From assembly GCF_004920405.1 (NCBI RefSeq), contig NZ_RFLV01000001.1, positions 1,674,001-1,738,000 on the forward strand: a DNA stretch of 64,000 nt. Reading direction: 5' to 3'. Each line of letters begins with the position of its first letter. The first letter of the stretch is position 1. Made by a program: the position numbers and the translations under genes. The DNA comes from Pseudomonas leptonychotis. Lineage in GTDB: Bacteria > Pseudomonadota > Gammaproteobacteria > Pseudomonadales > Pseudomonadaceae. The notes under the pieces are model-generated. The model did no database searches. It had not been told where the DNA came from and worked only from the letters and a program-made list of their open reading frames with translations. Shown here one piece after another: positions 20,226 through 29,508 of this stretch.

Positions 20226-23200
20226 TCAATACACATCACGCAGGTAACGCTTCTGTTCGGCCAGGCGGCGAATATGCTCTGCCGCCCGCTCCTCGCTCAA
20301 ACCACCATGCTCTCGCGCCACATCCCTTAGCGCCTGCTCAACGTCCTTGGCCATGCGGCTGGCGTCGCCGCAGACATACAGCTGTGCACCCTCTTCCAGC
20401 CAACGCCAGAGTTCGGCGCCTTGTTGGCGAATACGGTCCTGCACGTAGATTTTCGCTGCCTGATCGCGCGAGAACGCCAGGCTGAGGGTGGTCAGCAGGC
20501 CGTCGTGTTGCATCGCCGTTAACTCGTCGCGGTAGTAGAAATCGCTGGCCGCGTGCTGTTCGCCGAAGAACAGCCAGTTCTTGCCGGTATCGCCGCGCGC
20601 GCGCCGTTCGTGGAGGAAACCGCGAAACGGCGCCACGCCGGTGCCGGGGCCCACCATGATGATCGGTACATCGCCAGCGTGTGGCAGCCGGAAGTGTTTA
20701 TTGGGCTGCACAAAGACAGGCACCTCGGCACAATCGGCGCGGTCGGCGAGAAAGGTTGAGGCCGCCCCTTTGCGCTGGCCATAGCGCACGGCGGAAACGG
20801 TTAGGTGCACTTCGCCGGCATGCGCCTTGGGGCTTGAGGAGATTGAATAGAGGCGCGGTTGCAGACGTTTGAGGCTGCCCAGCAACGCGCTGGTCGAATG
20901 CTCAGCTGGATAGGCCTGCAGCACATCCGCCAGCTGGCGGCCCCACAACCAGTCGTTCAACTCGGCTTTGCGCTCGCCTAGCAGGCTGCGCAGCTCGTTG
21001 CTGGCGCTGCGTTCGGCCACCAGCGCGAGTGCCTCGTGACTCGGGCGGGTGATCTCGAAATGGCTGCTCAAAGCGTCGCGTAGCGACAGTTCACCGACCT
21101 TAGCCACGCTGACCCGTTGCTCGCCATCCAGGCGCGCCAATTCGATCACCTCATCAACCAGGGCTGGGCAGTTACGTGGCCATACGCCGAGGGCATCGCC
21201 GGCTTCGTAGGTGAGGCCGGAGTCGCCCAGGGCGAAGGCAAATTGGCGGGTGTCCTTGCTGGCGCCTGCTGCGTTCAGGCGCAGGTTGACCGTAAGGCGC
21301 GCAGGCAGCGGCTGCGCCTTGCTTATCCGCTGTGTGCTGGCGGGTTCAGTTGCGGCGGCGCTGTGTGCCAGAACTGCCGTTTCGGCGGGTCGCAGCAACG
21401 GCAATAGCTCGCTGAGCCAGGCTGCTGCGCTGTCGTCGAAGTCGCTGTCGCAATCCAGGCAGGGCCGCAGCGGTGTGGCGCCGAGTTCGGTCAGGCGGCG
21501 GTCGAGGTTTTTGCCGTGCTGGCAGAACTGCTCGTAATTCGGGTCGCCAAGCGCCAGTACCGCATAGCGCAGGTTTTCCAGGCGCGTGTCACTGGTCTGC
21601 AGGGCGCTCCAGAACGCCTGACCGTTGTCTGGCGCATCGCCGTCGCCGAAGGTGCTGCTGAGCAACAGCACTGAGCCGGCGCTGGCCAGTTTCTCCAGTG
21701 GATAATCGGCCATGCAGCTGAGCGCCACAGCCACCCCTGCATCGTGCAGCTGCGCGGCAAAGCGCTCGGCCAGCGCCTCGGCATTGCCCGTCTGCGACGC
21801 CCACAGCAGCGTTACGTCAGGGCCTGTGGCCTGTGCTATTGGCGCGCTGCGGCTGAACATTCCGGCGAGCATGCCATCCAGCCACAGACGGTTAGCTTCG
21901 GCCAGGGGCGCCTGGCTCGGTAGGCTGGGCACGCCGCCACCTGGGTTGCTGCGCAAGCCGCTGATAAAGCCGGCCATATAGGTGCGCTCGCGTTCGCTCA
22001 ATGACGGTGGCGTGTGGGTATTCACGCCGACCAGGGCCGCAAAGGTTTCGATACTCGACATCTCGAGTTCCTCAGGCAAAGGGGAAAGACGCGCATTGGT
22101 GGTCGCCTCGCCAGAAGGTGTGTCGAGGCGTTGATGGCTGATCAGCTCGATGCGCCGCAGGCTGACGGCGCAGAATTTGAATTCCGGCTGCTGCGAGATG
22201 GGGTCGATGGCGTCGCTGGTCACAGCGTTGATCGCCAGGTTGTCGCCGTACACATCGTTCCAGTGGAACGGCGCAAAGCAGCCGCCGGGCAGCACGCGAT
22301 CGCTGACCACCACCGGCAGTACGGCGTGGCCGCGTCGCGAGCGGACTTCCAGCGAGTCGCGGTCGCGCACGCCGAGGGCAGCGGCATCCTGCGGGTGTAT
22401 TTCGATAAAGGGGCCGGGGTTGAGTTTGTTCAGCGTGGCGACTTTTCCAGTCTTGGTCAGGGTATGCCACTGATGCTGCAGGCGCCCGGTGTTGAGCACG
22501 AAGGGGAAATCTTCATCGGGCATTTCCGCCGGGTCCAAGTGCGGGCGGGGGAAGAACTGCGCTTTGCCGCTGGGCGTAGCAAAGGCCAGGCGCGGCGTGC
22601 TGCCGTCGGCGTGGGTGTGCAGGGTCTGGCTGATGCCGTCATTCTGATAGCGGATCGGCGCGCGCCCGTCGCCCGTCTCGCTGGCGCAGGGCCATTGCAG
22701 CGGGTTCTGGCGTAGGCGTGGGTAACTGGCGCCGCGCAGGTCATAGCCGGTTTTGTGGTTGTGGAAGCGTTTGATTTCGTCGAATACCTGCTCGGCCGAG
22801 CTGTAGCTAAAGCCGTCGGCAAAGCCCATGGCGCAAGCCACCTCGGCGATGATGCGCCAGTCGGCCATGGCTTCGCCGGGCGGCTCGACGGCTTGCGGCA
22901 TCAGGGTCAGGTTGCGTTCGGAGTTGATCATCACCCCTTCGGCTTCGGCCCACAGCGCGCCGGGCAGCAGGATGTCCGCGTAGCGATTGGTTTCGGTGTC
23001 GAGGAAGGCGTCCTGGGCGATCACCAGTTCGGCGGCTTTCAGCCCTTCGATCACCGTGGCGCGGTTGGCCATGCTGGCCACCGGGTTGGTGCAGATGATC
23101 CAGCAGGCCTTGACCTTGCCGGCGGCCAGATCCTCGAACAACGCCACGCTGCCGCCGCCCAAGCGGTTGTGCAAAGTGCCGGCCGGCACGCCCCAGATTT

Positions 23201-24296
23201 GTTCGACAAAGGTGCGGTCATCGGCCACCAACACGCTGCGCTGGCCGGGCAGACCAGGGCCCATATAACCCATCTCGCGGCCGCCCATGGCGTTGGGCTG
23301 GCCGGTGAGGGAGAACGGCCCGCTGCCCGGGCGGCAGATCTTGCCGGTGGCCAGGTGCAGGTTGCACAGGGCGTTGGTGTTCCAGGTGCCGTGGGTGCTC
23401 TGGTTGAGGCCCATGGTCCAGCAGCTCATCCACTCACCCGCCTCGCCGATCCACTGCGCGGCTTGGCGAATGGCGGCCTCATCCAGCCCGGTGTGTGCGG
23501 CGACGTATTCGGGGGTGTAAGTCTGCAGAAAGTCCGGCATGACCTCCCAGCCTTCGGTGAACTCGGCAATAAAGGCCGGATCGGTGTGGCCGTTCTGGTG
23601 CAGCAAATGCAGCAGGCCATTGAGCAGCAGCAGGTCGCTGCCTGGTTTGATCTGCAGAAACAGGTCGGCCTTGTCCGCCGTGGCATTGCGCCGGGGGTCG
23701 ACGACGATCAGCTTGGCGCCCGCCTTGACCCGCGCCATCAGGCGCAGGAACAGGATTGGGTGGCAGTCGGCCATATTCGCGCCGATAACGAAGAACACCT
23801 CGGCGCGCTCGAAATCCTGGTACGAGCCGGGTGGGCCGTCGGCACCGAGCGACAGCTTGTAACCGCTGCCGGCGCTGGCCATGCACAGGCGTGAGTTGGA
23901 TTCGATCTGATTGCTGCCCAGGTAGCCTTTGACCAGTTTATTGGCCAGGTACTGCGCCTCCAGCGACATCTGCCCGGAAACATACAGGGCGATGGCGTCC
24001 GGGCCGTGCTCGTCGAGAATCGTGCGCAGGCGGGCGGCGGCGGCGCTGATGGCGGCTCCCATGGCGATTTGCCCCGGGTCGCGGCTGCGTTCGCTGCGCA
24101 GGTAGGCGTGCTCCATGCGCCCGGACTCGTTCAGCGGTTGGGCGCAGGTGCTGCCTTTGGTGCACAGGCGGCCGAAGTTGCTCGGATGCTGCGGGTCACC
24201 GCTGACCTTGGCGATCTTGCCGTTTTCCACCTGCATGACGATGCCGCAACCGACGCCGCAATAGGGACAGACACTCCGAACCGTTTTGTTCGCCAC
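20226..24296 (-). CDS. nasA: assimilatory nitrate reductase fused to sulfite-reductase-type flavoprotein
   Basis: A 1356-residue two-part enzyme. Residues 1-~715 are a molybdopterin nitrate reductase of the NasA type: C10, C13, C17 and C45 bind a [4Fe-4S] cluster and C138 in SNSRLCMASA is the likely molybdenum ligand. Residues ~790-1356 copy CysJ: LSERERTYMAGFISGL, flavodoxin LLWASQTGNAEALAERF, FAD site PRLYSISSSPKA, NADPH site MVGPGTGVAPFRGFLHER and YVCGDASRMAKDV. One chain could pass NADPH electrons through FAD, FMN and FeS to reduce nitrate. The fused form is known in some pseudomonads. The start is GTG 24296 after GGAGAAGGT. nirBD is divergent. Confidence 0.93.
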   Translation of the reverse strand: MANKTVRSVCPYCGVGCGIVMQVENGKIAKVSGDPQHPSNFGRLCTKGSTCAQPLNESGRMEHAYLRSERSRDPGQIAMGAAISAAAARLRTILDEHGPDAIALYVSGQMSLEAQYLANKLVKGYLGSNQIESNSRLCMASAGSGYKLSLGADGPPGSYQDFERAEVFFVIGANMADCHPILFLRLMARVKAGAKLIVVDPRRNATADKADLFLQIKPGSDLLLLNGLLHLLHQNGHTDPAFIAEFTEGWEVMPDFLQTYTPEYVAAHTGLDEAAIRQAAQWIGEAGEWMSCWTMGLNQSTHGTWNTNALCNLHLATGKICRPGSGPFSLTGQPNAMGGREMGYMGPGLPGQRSVLVADDRTFVEQIWGVPAGTLHNRLGGGSVALFEDLAAGKVKACWIICTNPVASMANRATVIEGLKAAELVIAQDAFLDTETNRYADILLPGALWAEAEGVMINSERNLTLMPQAVEPPGEAMADWRIIAEVACAMGFADGFSYSSAEQVFDEIKRFHNHKTGYDLRGASYPRLRQNPLQWPCASETGDGRAPIRYQNDGISQTLHTHADGSTPRLAFATPSGKAQFFPRPHLDPAEMPDEDFPFVLNTGRLQHQWHTLTKTGKVATLNKLNPGPFIEIHPQDAAALGVRDRDSLEVRSRRGHAVLPVVVSDRVLPGGCFAPFHWNDVYGDNLAINAVTSDAIDPISQQPEFKFCAVSLRRIELISHQRLDTPSGEATTNARLSPLPEELEMSSIETFAALVGVNTHTPPSLSERERTYMAGFISGLRSNPGGGVPSLPSQAPLAEANRLWLDGMLAGMFSRSAPIAQATGPDVTLLWASQTGNAEALAERFAAQLHDAGVAVALSCMADYPLEKLASAGSVLLLSSTFGDGDAPDNGQAFWSALQTSDTRLENLRYAVLALGDPNYEQFCQHGKNLDRRLTELGATPLRPCLDCDSDFDDSAAAWLSELLPLLRPAETAVLAHSAAATEPASTQRISKAQPLPARLTVNLRLNAAGASKDTRQFAFALGDSGLTYEAGDALGVWPRNCPALVDEVIELARLDGEQRVSVAKVGELSLRDALSSHFEITRPSHEALALVAERSASNELRSLLGERKAELNDWLWGRQLADVLQAYPAEHSTSALLGSLKRLQPRLYSISSSPKAHAGEVHLTVSAVRYGQRKGAASTFLADRADCAEVPVFVQPNKHFRLPHAGDVPIIMVGPGTGVAPFRGFLHERRARGDTGKNWLFFGEQHAASDFYYRDELTAMQHDGLLTTLSLAFSRDQAAKIYVQDRIRQQGAELWRWLEEGAQLYVCGDASRMAKDVEQALRDVAREHGGLSEERAAEHIRRLAEQKRYLRDVY

Positions 24297-24322
24297 ACCT
24301 TCTCCTGAACCTTAAACGCAAA

Positions 24323-24363
24323 ACGCCATGCCACCCTCCGTCGAAACGGGAGCAACACGGCGT
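24323..24363 (-). terminator. candidate attenuator hairpin in the nasA leader
   Basis: On the minus strand ACGCCGTG pairs with CATGGCGT (one G-U), with an inner TTCG-capped helix, followed by TTTTGCGTTT. It sits 27 bases before the nasA start. Its 5' arm is shared with the upstream ANTAR-type hairpin, so the two structures exclude each other. The U tail is interrupted, so termination strength is uncertain. Confidence 0.55.
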
Positions 24364-24396
24364 CTTTGTCGTGGACGGGCAATCGGCTTTGATTAC
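24356..24396 (-). promoter_or_regulatory. dual-hexaloop ANTAR (NasT-type) RNA element in nasA leader
   Basis: On the minus strand two hairpins follow each other. P1 is GTAATC-AAAGCC-GATTGC (24396-24379), and P2 is CACGAC-AAAGAC-GCCGTG (24373-24356, one A-C mismatch). Both six-base loops have A at position 1 and G at position 4, the known signature of RNAs bound by ANTAR antiterminators such as NasT and NasR. P2 overlaps the 5' arm of the terminator, as an antiterminator should. No nasST genes are in the window. Confidence 0.78.
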
Positions 24397-24410
24397 CCAT
24401 GCTGGGCTAT

Positions 24411-24426
24411 AGCAAGGCACGCGCCA
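24411..24426 (-). promoter_or_regulatory. sigma-54 -24/-12 promoter for nasA
   Basis: The minus strand reads TGGCGCGTGCCTTGCT against the consensus TGGCACGNNNNTTGCT: one mismatch, with the invariant GG and GC at exact spacing. The predicted start of transcription is near 24400, which leaves a leader of about 104 bases beginning just before the ANTAR element. Confidence 0.75.
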
Positions 24427-24629
24427 GGGTTTGCGGGTACGGCTTCAGCGCCCGTGCAGCAAGGCCTAGCGAGATTTGTGCGAGGAAAAAGGTGAAGGCA
24501 GGGGCGACTCAAAATGGGGCGTCGGGTGGTCGGCTCGCCTCTTTTTGGGTCTTTGCCGCGTCTGGTGGGGTGCTCGCTTGCAAGGCTGCAGCTCGGCGTT
24601 ATGCGGCTCGCAGGCCACTGCGGGAAAAC

Positions 24630-24645
24630 TGGCACAAGCACTGCA
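24630..24645 (+). promoter_or_regulatory. sigma-54 -24/-12 promoter for nirBD
   Basis: TGGCACAAGCACTGCA matches TGGCAC-N5-TTGCA with one mismatch and exact GG-GC spacing. The predicted transcription start is near 24656, giving a leader of about 183 bases that contains the hairpin and terminator before nirB. No clear NtrC dyad was seen between the two divergent promoters. Confidence 0.72.
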
Positions 24646-24725
24646 TAAGTCCCGTCGAGCCCGCCACATTCGGGCCGCCCATTCGATCAATGGCGATCGC
24701 TAGCCTACACAGGCAATGGGTATCA

Positions 24726-24768
24726 GGTGCTCCTCACAGGCACCGCACAGAACAGGCAAAGGCGCCTG
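24726..24768 (+). promoter_or_regulatory. ANTAR-like hairpins in nirB leader
   Basis: The second hairpin is CAGGC-AAAGGC-GCCTG (24753-24768), a hexaloop with A1 and G4 that nearly repeats the loops of the nasA leader. A first hairpin GGTGC/GCACC (24726-24744) has a nine-base loop and lacks the signature. The 3' side of the second hairpin overlaps the 5' arm of the following terminator. Confidence 0.68.
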
Positions 24769-24796
24769 AAACCGCAAGGTTTCAGGCGCCTTTTTT
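24758..24796 (+). terminator. leader terminator before nirB
   Basis: AAAGGCGCCTGAAACC and its exact complement form a 16-bp stem with a GCAA loop and a T6 tail. It stands between the sigma-54 promoter and the nirB start, so it must be read through for expression. That is the arrangement of a transcription attenuator. Confidence 0.88.
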
Positions 24797-24838
24797 ATTG
24801 CCGCAGAACAACCTGATGAGCTTCGGCCGGGAAATGCC

Positions 24839-27397
24839 ATGAACAGCACAGAGACCTCCACAGACCAGCAACGGCTTATCGTCATCGGCAACGGCATGGT
24901 CGGCCATCATTGCGTCGAGCAACTGATTGAGCGTGGCGCCCTGGCCCGCTATCAGGTGCATGTGTTCAGCGAAGAGCCGCTGCGTGCTTATGACCGCGTG
25001 CACCTCTCAGAGTATTTCGGCGGCCGTGATGCCGAGTCGTTGGCGCTCAGCACGGTTGAGCTGTACCAGACGCCTGGGGTCACTTTGCACTTGGGCGTGC
25101 CGGTGCTGGAGATCGACCGCGAGCGTCGTGAAGTGATCACCGCCACGGGTTGTTTCCCCTACGATCAACTGGTGCTGGCCACCGGCTCCTATCCCTTTGT
25201 GCCGCCGATCGAAGGCGCCGAGGGCGATTCGCGCCTGGTCTATCGCACCCTGGCTGACCTCGACGGCATTCGCGCTGCGGCCAAAGGCAAGCGCCGTGGT
25301 GTAGTAGTTGGCGGTGGTTTGCTCGGTTTGGAAGCGGCCAACGCGCTGAAGTCGCTGGGTTTGGAAGCCCATGTAGTGGAATTCGCCCCACGCTTGATGC
25401 CGGTGCAGTTGGATGAGCACGGCGGCCTGGCGCTGAAAGCACAGATCGAAGCGTTGGGCGTCAGCGTGCACCTGTCGCGCGGCACCCAGTCGATTACCCC
25501 CGGCAGCGAGTACCGCTACCGGATGAACTTCGCCGGAGAAGAGTTTCTGGAGACCGACCTGATCGTGTTCTCCGCCGGTATTCGCCCGCAGGACGCCATT
25601 GCCAAACAGTGCAGCCTGGAGCTTGGCCCGCGCGGCGGCGTGGCCATCGACAGCCAGTGCCGCACCAGCGACCCGGCCATCTACGCCATCGGCGAATGCG
25701 CGGCGTGGAATGGTGGGATCTTCGGCCTGGTCGCTCCGGGCTATCAGATGGCCCGCAGCGTCGCCACCCAGCTCTGTGGTGAAGACAGCGAGCCCTTTAT
25801 GGGCGCGGACATGTCGACCAAGCTCAAGCTGCTCGGCGTCGACGTCGGCTCCATCGGCGATGCCCATGGCGCCACTGCCGGTTCGCGCAGCTATCGCTTT
25901 ATCGACGAAGCCAACGCCAGCTACCGCCGGTTGGTGGTTTCGGCCGACGGCAAGCAGGCTATCGGCGCCGTGCTGGTCGGCGACAACAGCTACTACGACA
26001 CCCTGCTGCAGTACGTGCAGAACGGCATCACCCTGCCGGCCGATCCGTCCTGCCTGATTCTGCCGCAAGGCGAAGGCGCGCCAGCGCTGGGTGCCGATGC
26101 GCTGCCGGATACCGCCACCATCTGCTCCTGCCACAACGTCAGCAAGGGCGCGATCTGCGCGGCCATCGACGGCGGCTGCGGCGACCTGGCTGGGCTCAAG
26201 GCCTGTACCAAAGCGGCCACCGGCTGCGGCGGGTGTTCGGCCCTGCTCAAGCAGGTGTTCGAACACGAGCTGACCGCACGCGGCGTGGTGGTGGATAAGA
26301 GCCTTTGCGAGCACTTCGCCTATACCCGCCAAGAGCTGTACGGCATCGTCCGCGTTGAAGGTATCGAGAGTTTCGAAACCCTGTTGGCTAAGCACGGCCG
26401 TGGCCATGTGGGTTGCGACATCTGCAAGCCAGCGGTGGGTTCGATCCTCGCTTCCTGCTGGAACCGCTCGATCACCGATCCGGCGCTGGTGCCGCTGCAG
26501 GACACCAACGACACCTTTATGGCCAACATGCAGAAGAACGGTACCTACTCGGTGGTGCCGCGTATTCCCGGTGGCGAAGTGACCCCGGATGGCTTGATTG
26601 CGATTGGTGCGGTGGCGAAGAAATACGACCTCTACACCAAGATCACCGGCGGCCAGCGCATCGATTTGTTCGGCGCGCAGTTGCACGAACTGCCGCAGAT
26701 CTGGGCCGAGCTGATCGCCGCCGGTTTTGAAACCGGCCACGCCTACGGCAAGTCGCTGCGCACGGTGAAATCCTGCGTGGGCAGCACCTGGTGCCGCTAC
26801 GGTGTGCAGGACAGTGTGGCCATGGCACTGCTGCTGGAAGACCGCTACAAGGGCCTGCGCTCGCCGCACAAGATCAAGTTTGCGGTATCCGGTTGCACTC
26901 GCGAATGCGCCGAGGCGCAGAGCAAGGATGTGGGCGTGATTGCCACCGAGAATGGCTGGAACCTCTATGTGGCCGGGAATGGCGGCATGCGTCCACGCCA
27001 TGCCGAGCTGTTTGCCACCGATTTGGATGACGCCACCCTGGTCCGTTACATCGACCGTTTCCTGATGTTCTACGTGCAAACCGCCGACCGTCTGCAACGC
27101 ACCTCGGTATGGCGCGAGTCGTTGGAAGGTGGCCTGGATTACCTCAAGGCTGTGGTTATCGATGACAGCCTGGGCCTCGCCGCCGAGCTTGAAGCGCAGA
27201 TGCAGTTGGTGGTCGATCGCTACGAATGCGAATGGGCCAACGCCTTGAACGATCCGGAAAAACTCAAACGCTTCCGCACCTTCGTTAACGACAAGCGCGC
27301 CGATCCGGACATCCAGTTCGTCAAAGAGCGTGCGCAGATTCGTCCGGTCCGCGACGACGAACGTTCCCTTATTCCGCTATTCGAAGAGGTGGTTTGA
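24839..27397 (+). CDS. nirB: assimilatory nitrite reductase (NADH) large subunit
   Basis: An 852-residue cytoplasmic enzyme reducing nitrite to ammonium with NAD(P)H. The N-terminal FAD/NAD part has IVIGNGMVGHHCVEQL and VVVGGGLLGLEAANAL. A BFD-like [2Fe-2S] domain starts at C429/C431 (CSCHNVSKG). The ferredoxin-like half-domains and siroheme/4Fe-4S site follow: C646, C652 (CVGSTWC), C686, C690 (CTREC). All redox residues are present. It overlaps nirD by four bases. Confidence 0.97.
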   Translation: MNSTETSTDQQRLIVIGNGMVGHHCVEQLIERGALARYQVHVFSEEPLRAYDRVHLSEYFGGRDAESLALSTVELYQTPGVTLHLGVPVLEIDRERREVITATGCFPYDQLVLATGSYPFVPPIEGAEGDSRLVYRTLADLDGIRAAAKGKRRGVVVGGGLLGLEAANALKSLGLEAHVVEFAPRLMPVQLDEHGGLALKAQIEALGVSVHLSRGTQSITPGSEYRYRMNFAGEEFLETDLIVFSAGIRPQDAIAKQCSLELGPRGGVAIDSQCRTSDPAIYAIGECAAWNGGIFGLVAPGYQMARSVATQLCGEDSEPFMGADMSTKLKLLGVDVGSIGDAHGATAGSRSYRFIDEANASYRRLVVSADGKQAIGAVLVGDNSYYDTLLQYVQNGITLPADPSCLILPQGEGAPALGADALPDTATICSCHNVSKGAICAAIDGGCGDLAGLKACTKAATGCGGCSALLKQVFEHELTARGVVVDKSLCEHFAYTRQELYGIVRVEGIESFETLLAKHGRGHVGCDICKPAVGSILASCWNRSITDPALVPLQDTNDTFMANMQKNGTYSVVPRIPGGEVTPDGLIAIGAVAKKYDLYTKITGGQRIDLFGAQLHELPQIWAELIAAGFETGHAYGKSLRTVKSCVGSTWCRYGVQDSVAMALLLEDRYKGLRSPHKIKFAVSGCTRECAEAQSKDVGVIATENGWNLYVAGNGGMRPRHAELFATDLDDATLVRYIDRFLMFYVQTADRLQRTSVWRESLEGGLDYLKAVVIDDSLGLAAELEAQMQLVVDRYECEWANALNDPEKLKRFRTFVNDKRADPDIQFVKERAQIRPVRDDERSLIPLFEEVV

Positions 27398-27771
27398 TGA
27401 GCCAATTAAGCGCAGAACGCAGCGTGCAGCACGCGCTGCAATGGCAAGCCGTGTGTGCCCGCCAGGACCTGGTGGCTAACTCCGGCGTGGTCGCGTGGAT
27501 CGAGGGTGGGCAAGTGGCGCTGTTCTACCTGCCAGACGAGGCCAGCGACCAGCAACTGTTTGCCCTCGATAACCGCGACCCGTTATCGGGCGCCAACGTC
27601 ATCGGCCGCGGCATTGTCGGCAGCCTGGCCGGTGATCTGGTGATCGCTGCGCCGCTGTACAAGCAGCACTTCCGTCTGCAAGACGGCACCTGCCTGGAGT
27701 ACCCGCAGCAGCAGCTGCGCACCTGGCTGGTTCGGTTGCAGGGCGATACGGTGGAAATCGCGCTGAGCTAA
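27394..27771 (+). CDS. nirD: nitrite reductase (NADH) small subunit
   Basis: A 125-residue NirD partner of NirB with a Rieske-like fold (WQAVCARQDLVANSGVVAWI ... LFALDNRDPLSGANVIGRGI). The Cys/His ligands of true Rieske proteins are absent, as in other NirD proteins. Its ATG overlaps the nirB stop. A terminator follows 120 bases later. Confidence 0.95.
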   Translation: MMSQLSAERSVQHALQWQAVCARQDLVANSGVVAWIEGGQVALFYLPDEASDQQLFALDNRDPLSGANVIGRGIVGSLAGDLVIAAPLYKQHFRLQDGTCLEYPQQQLRTWLVRLQGDTVEIALS

Positions 27772-27893
27772 AGCAATGATCGAACGGGGCTGACGGCAGT
27801 CAGCCTCGATATGCGAGCTGGATAGGGCGCCACTTGACTATTGAGTCAGTAATTGGCTTTATGCAGCTCAGCTCGCAGCGCTGATGCCTGCGT

Positions 27894-27930
27894 AACAGGG
27901 TTGTCGATTCTCTCGGCAGCCCTGTTTTTG
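27894..27930 (+). terminator. intrinsic terminator downstream of nirBD
   Basis: AACAGGGTTG pairs with CAGCCCTGTT (one G-U) across a 15-base loop and is followed by a T5 run. It separates nirBD from modABC. Confidence 0.8.
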
Positions 27931-27957
27931 TTTATCTGCCTGGTGGTTTATTGCGCA

Positions 27958-27987
27958 AATCGCTGTATATCGTGGGATATAGCGAAG
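27958..27987. promoter_or_regulatory. ModE-like operator upstream of modA
   Basis: TCGCTGTATATC and GATATAGCGA form a dyad around GTGG, close to the ModE consensus CGnTATATA-N6-TATATnnCG, with one extra G in the left arm. It lies about 75 bases before modA, where ModE-molybdate would repress. No modE gene is in the window. Confidence 0.6.
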
Positions 27988-27991
27988 GTAG

Positions 27992-28804
<813 letters not shown>

Positions 28805-28815
28805 AGGATGCTGCG

Positions 28816-29508
28816 ATGCCACTGAGCAAAGCCGATTTCGCCGCCGTACTGCTGACGCTTGAGTTGGCATCGCTGACCACTCTCGTGCTGCTGCTGATCG
28901 GAACACCGATTGCCTGGTGGCTGGCCCGTACGGATTCGCGCTGGAAGCAGCCGATTGGCGCAGTGGTCGCGTTGCCGTTAGTGCTACCGCCGACCGTGAT
29001 TGGCTTCTACCTGCTGGTGAGCATGGGCCCGCAGGGTGTTATCGGTCAGCTGACCCAGAGCCTGGGCCTCGGCACCCTGACGTTTACCTTTGCCGGCTTG
29101 GTGATCGGTTCGGTGTTCTATTCCCTGCCCTTTGTCGTGCAGCCTCTGCAGAACGCCTTCGAGGCGATTGGACGGGGCCCGCTGGAGGCTGCCGCTACCT
29201 TGCGCGCGGGGCCTTGGGATGCGTTCTTTACGGTGGTGCTGCCGCTGGCTAAGCCGGGTTTTGTCACGGCGGCGATTCTCGGTTTTGCCCATACCGTAGG
29301 CGAGTTCGGCGTGGTGCTGATGATTGGCGGCAATATTCCCGGCAAAACTCAAGTGGCCTCCGTGCAGATTTATAACCACGTAGAAAGCATGGAGTACGCC
29401 CAGGCTCATTGGCTGGCGGGGGGCATGGTGCTGTTCTCCTTTATCGTGCTGCTGGCGCTCTACTCTGGACGAAGCAGCGGGCGCAGCAATACGCGGGTGT
29501 GGCAATGA
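28816..29508 (+). CDS. modB: molybdate ABC transporter permease
   Basis: A 230-residue inner-membrane permease with five or six hydrophobic helices. The binding-protein-dependent loop is visible as [25 protein letters not shown], and [21 protein letters not shown] is the ModB-specific stretch. The stop overlaps the modC start (ATGA). Length is normal. Confidence 0.95.
   Translation: MPLSKADFAAVLLTLELASLTTLVLLLIGTPIAWWLARTDSRWKQPIGAVVALPLVLPPTVIGFYLLVSMGPQGVIGQLTQSLGLGTLTFTFAGLVIGSVFYSLPFVVQPLQNAFEAIGRGPLEAAATLRAGPWDAFFTVVLPLAKPGFVTAAILGFAHTVGEFGVVLMIGGNIPGKTQVASVQIYNHVESMEYAQAHWLAGGMVLFSFIVLLALYSGRSSGRSNTRVWQ

Noticed and set aside
25007..27097. 696-codon open frame on the minus strand opposite nirB
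   Set aside because: It mirrors nirB, shows no family motif and is rich in His/Gln/Ala as expected from antisense of GC-rich coding DNA.
27787..27806. GGCTGAC/GTCAGCC hairpin after nirD as terminator
   Set aside because: No T tail; the better terminator is at 27894-27930.
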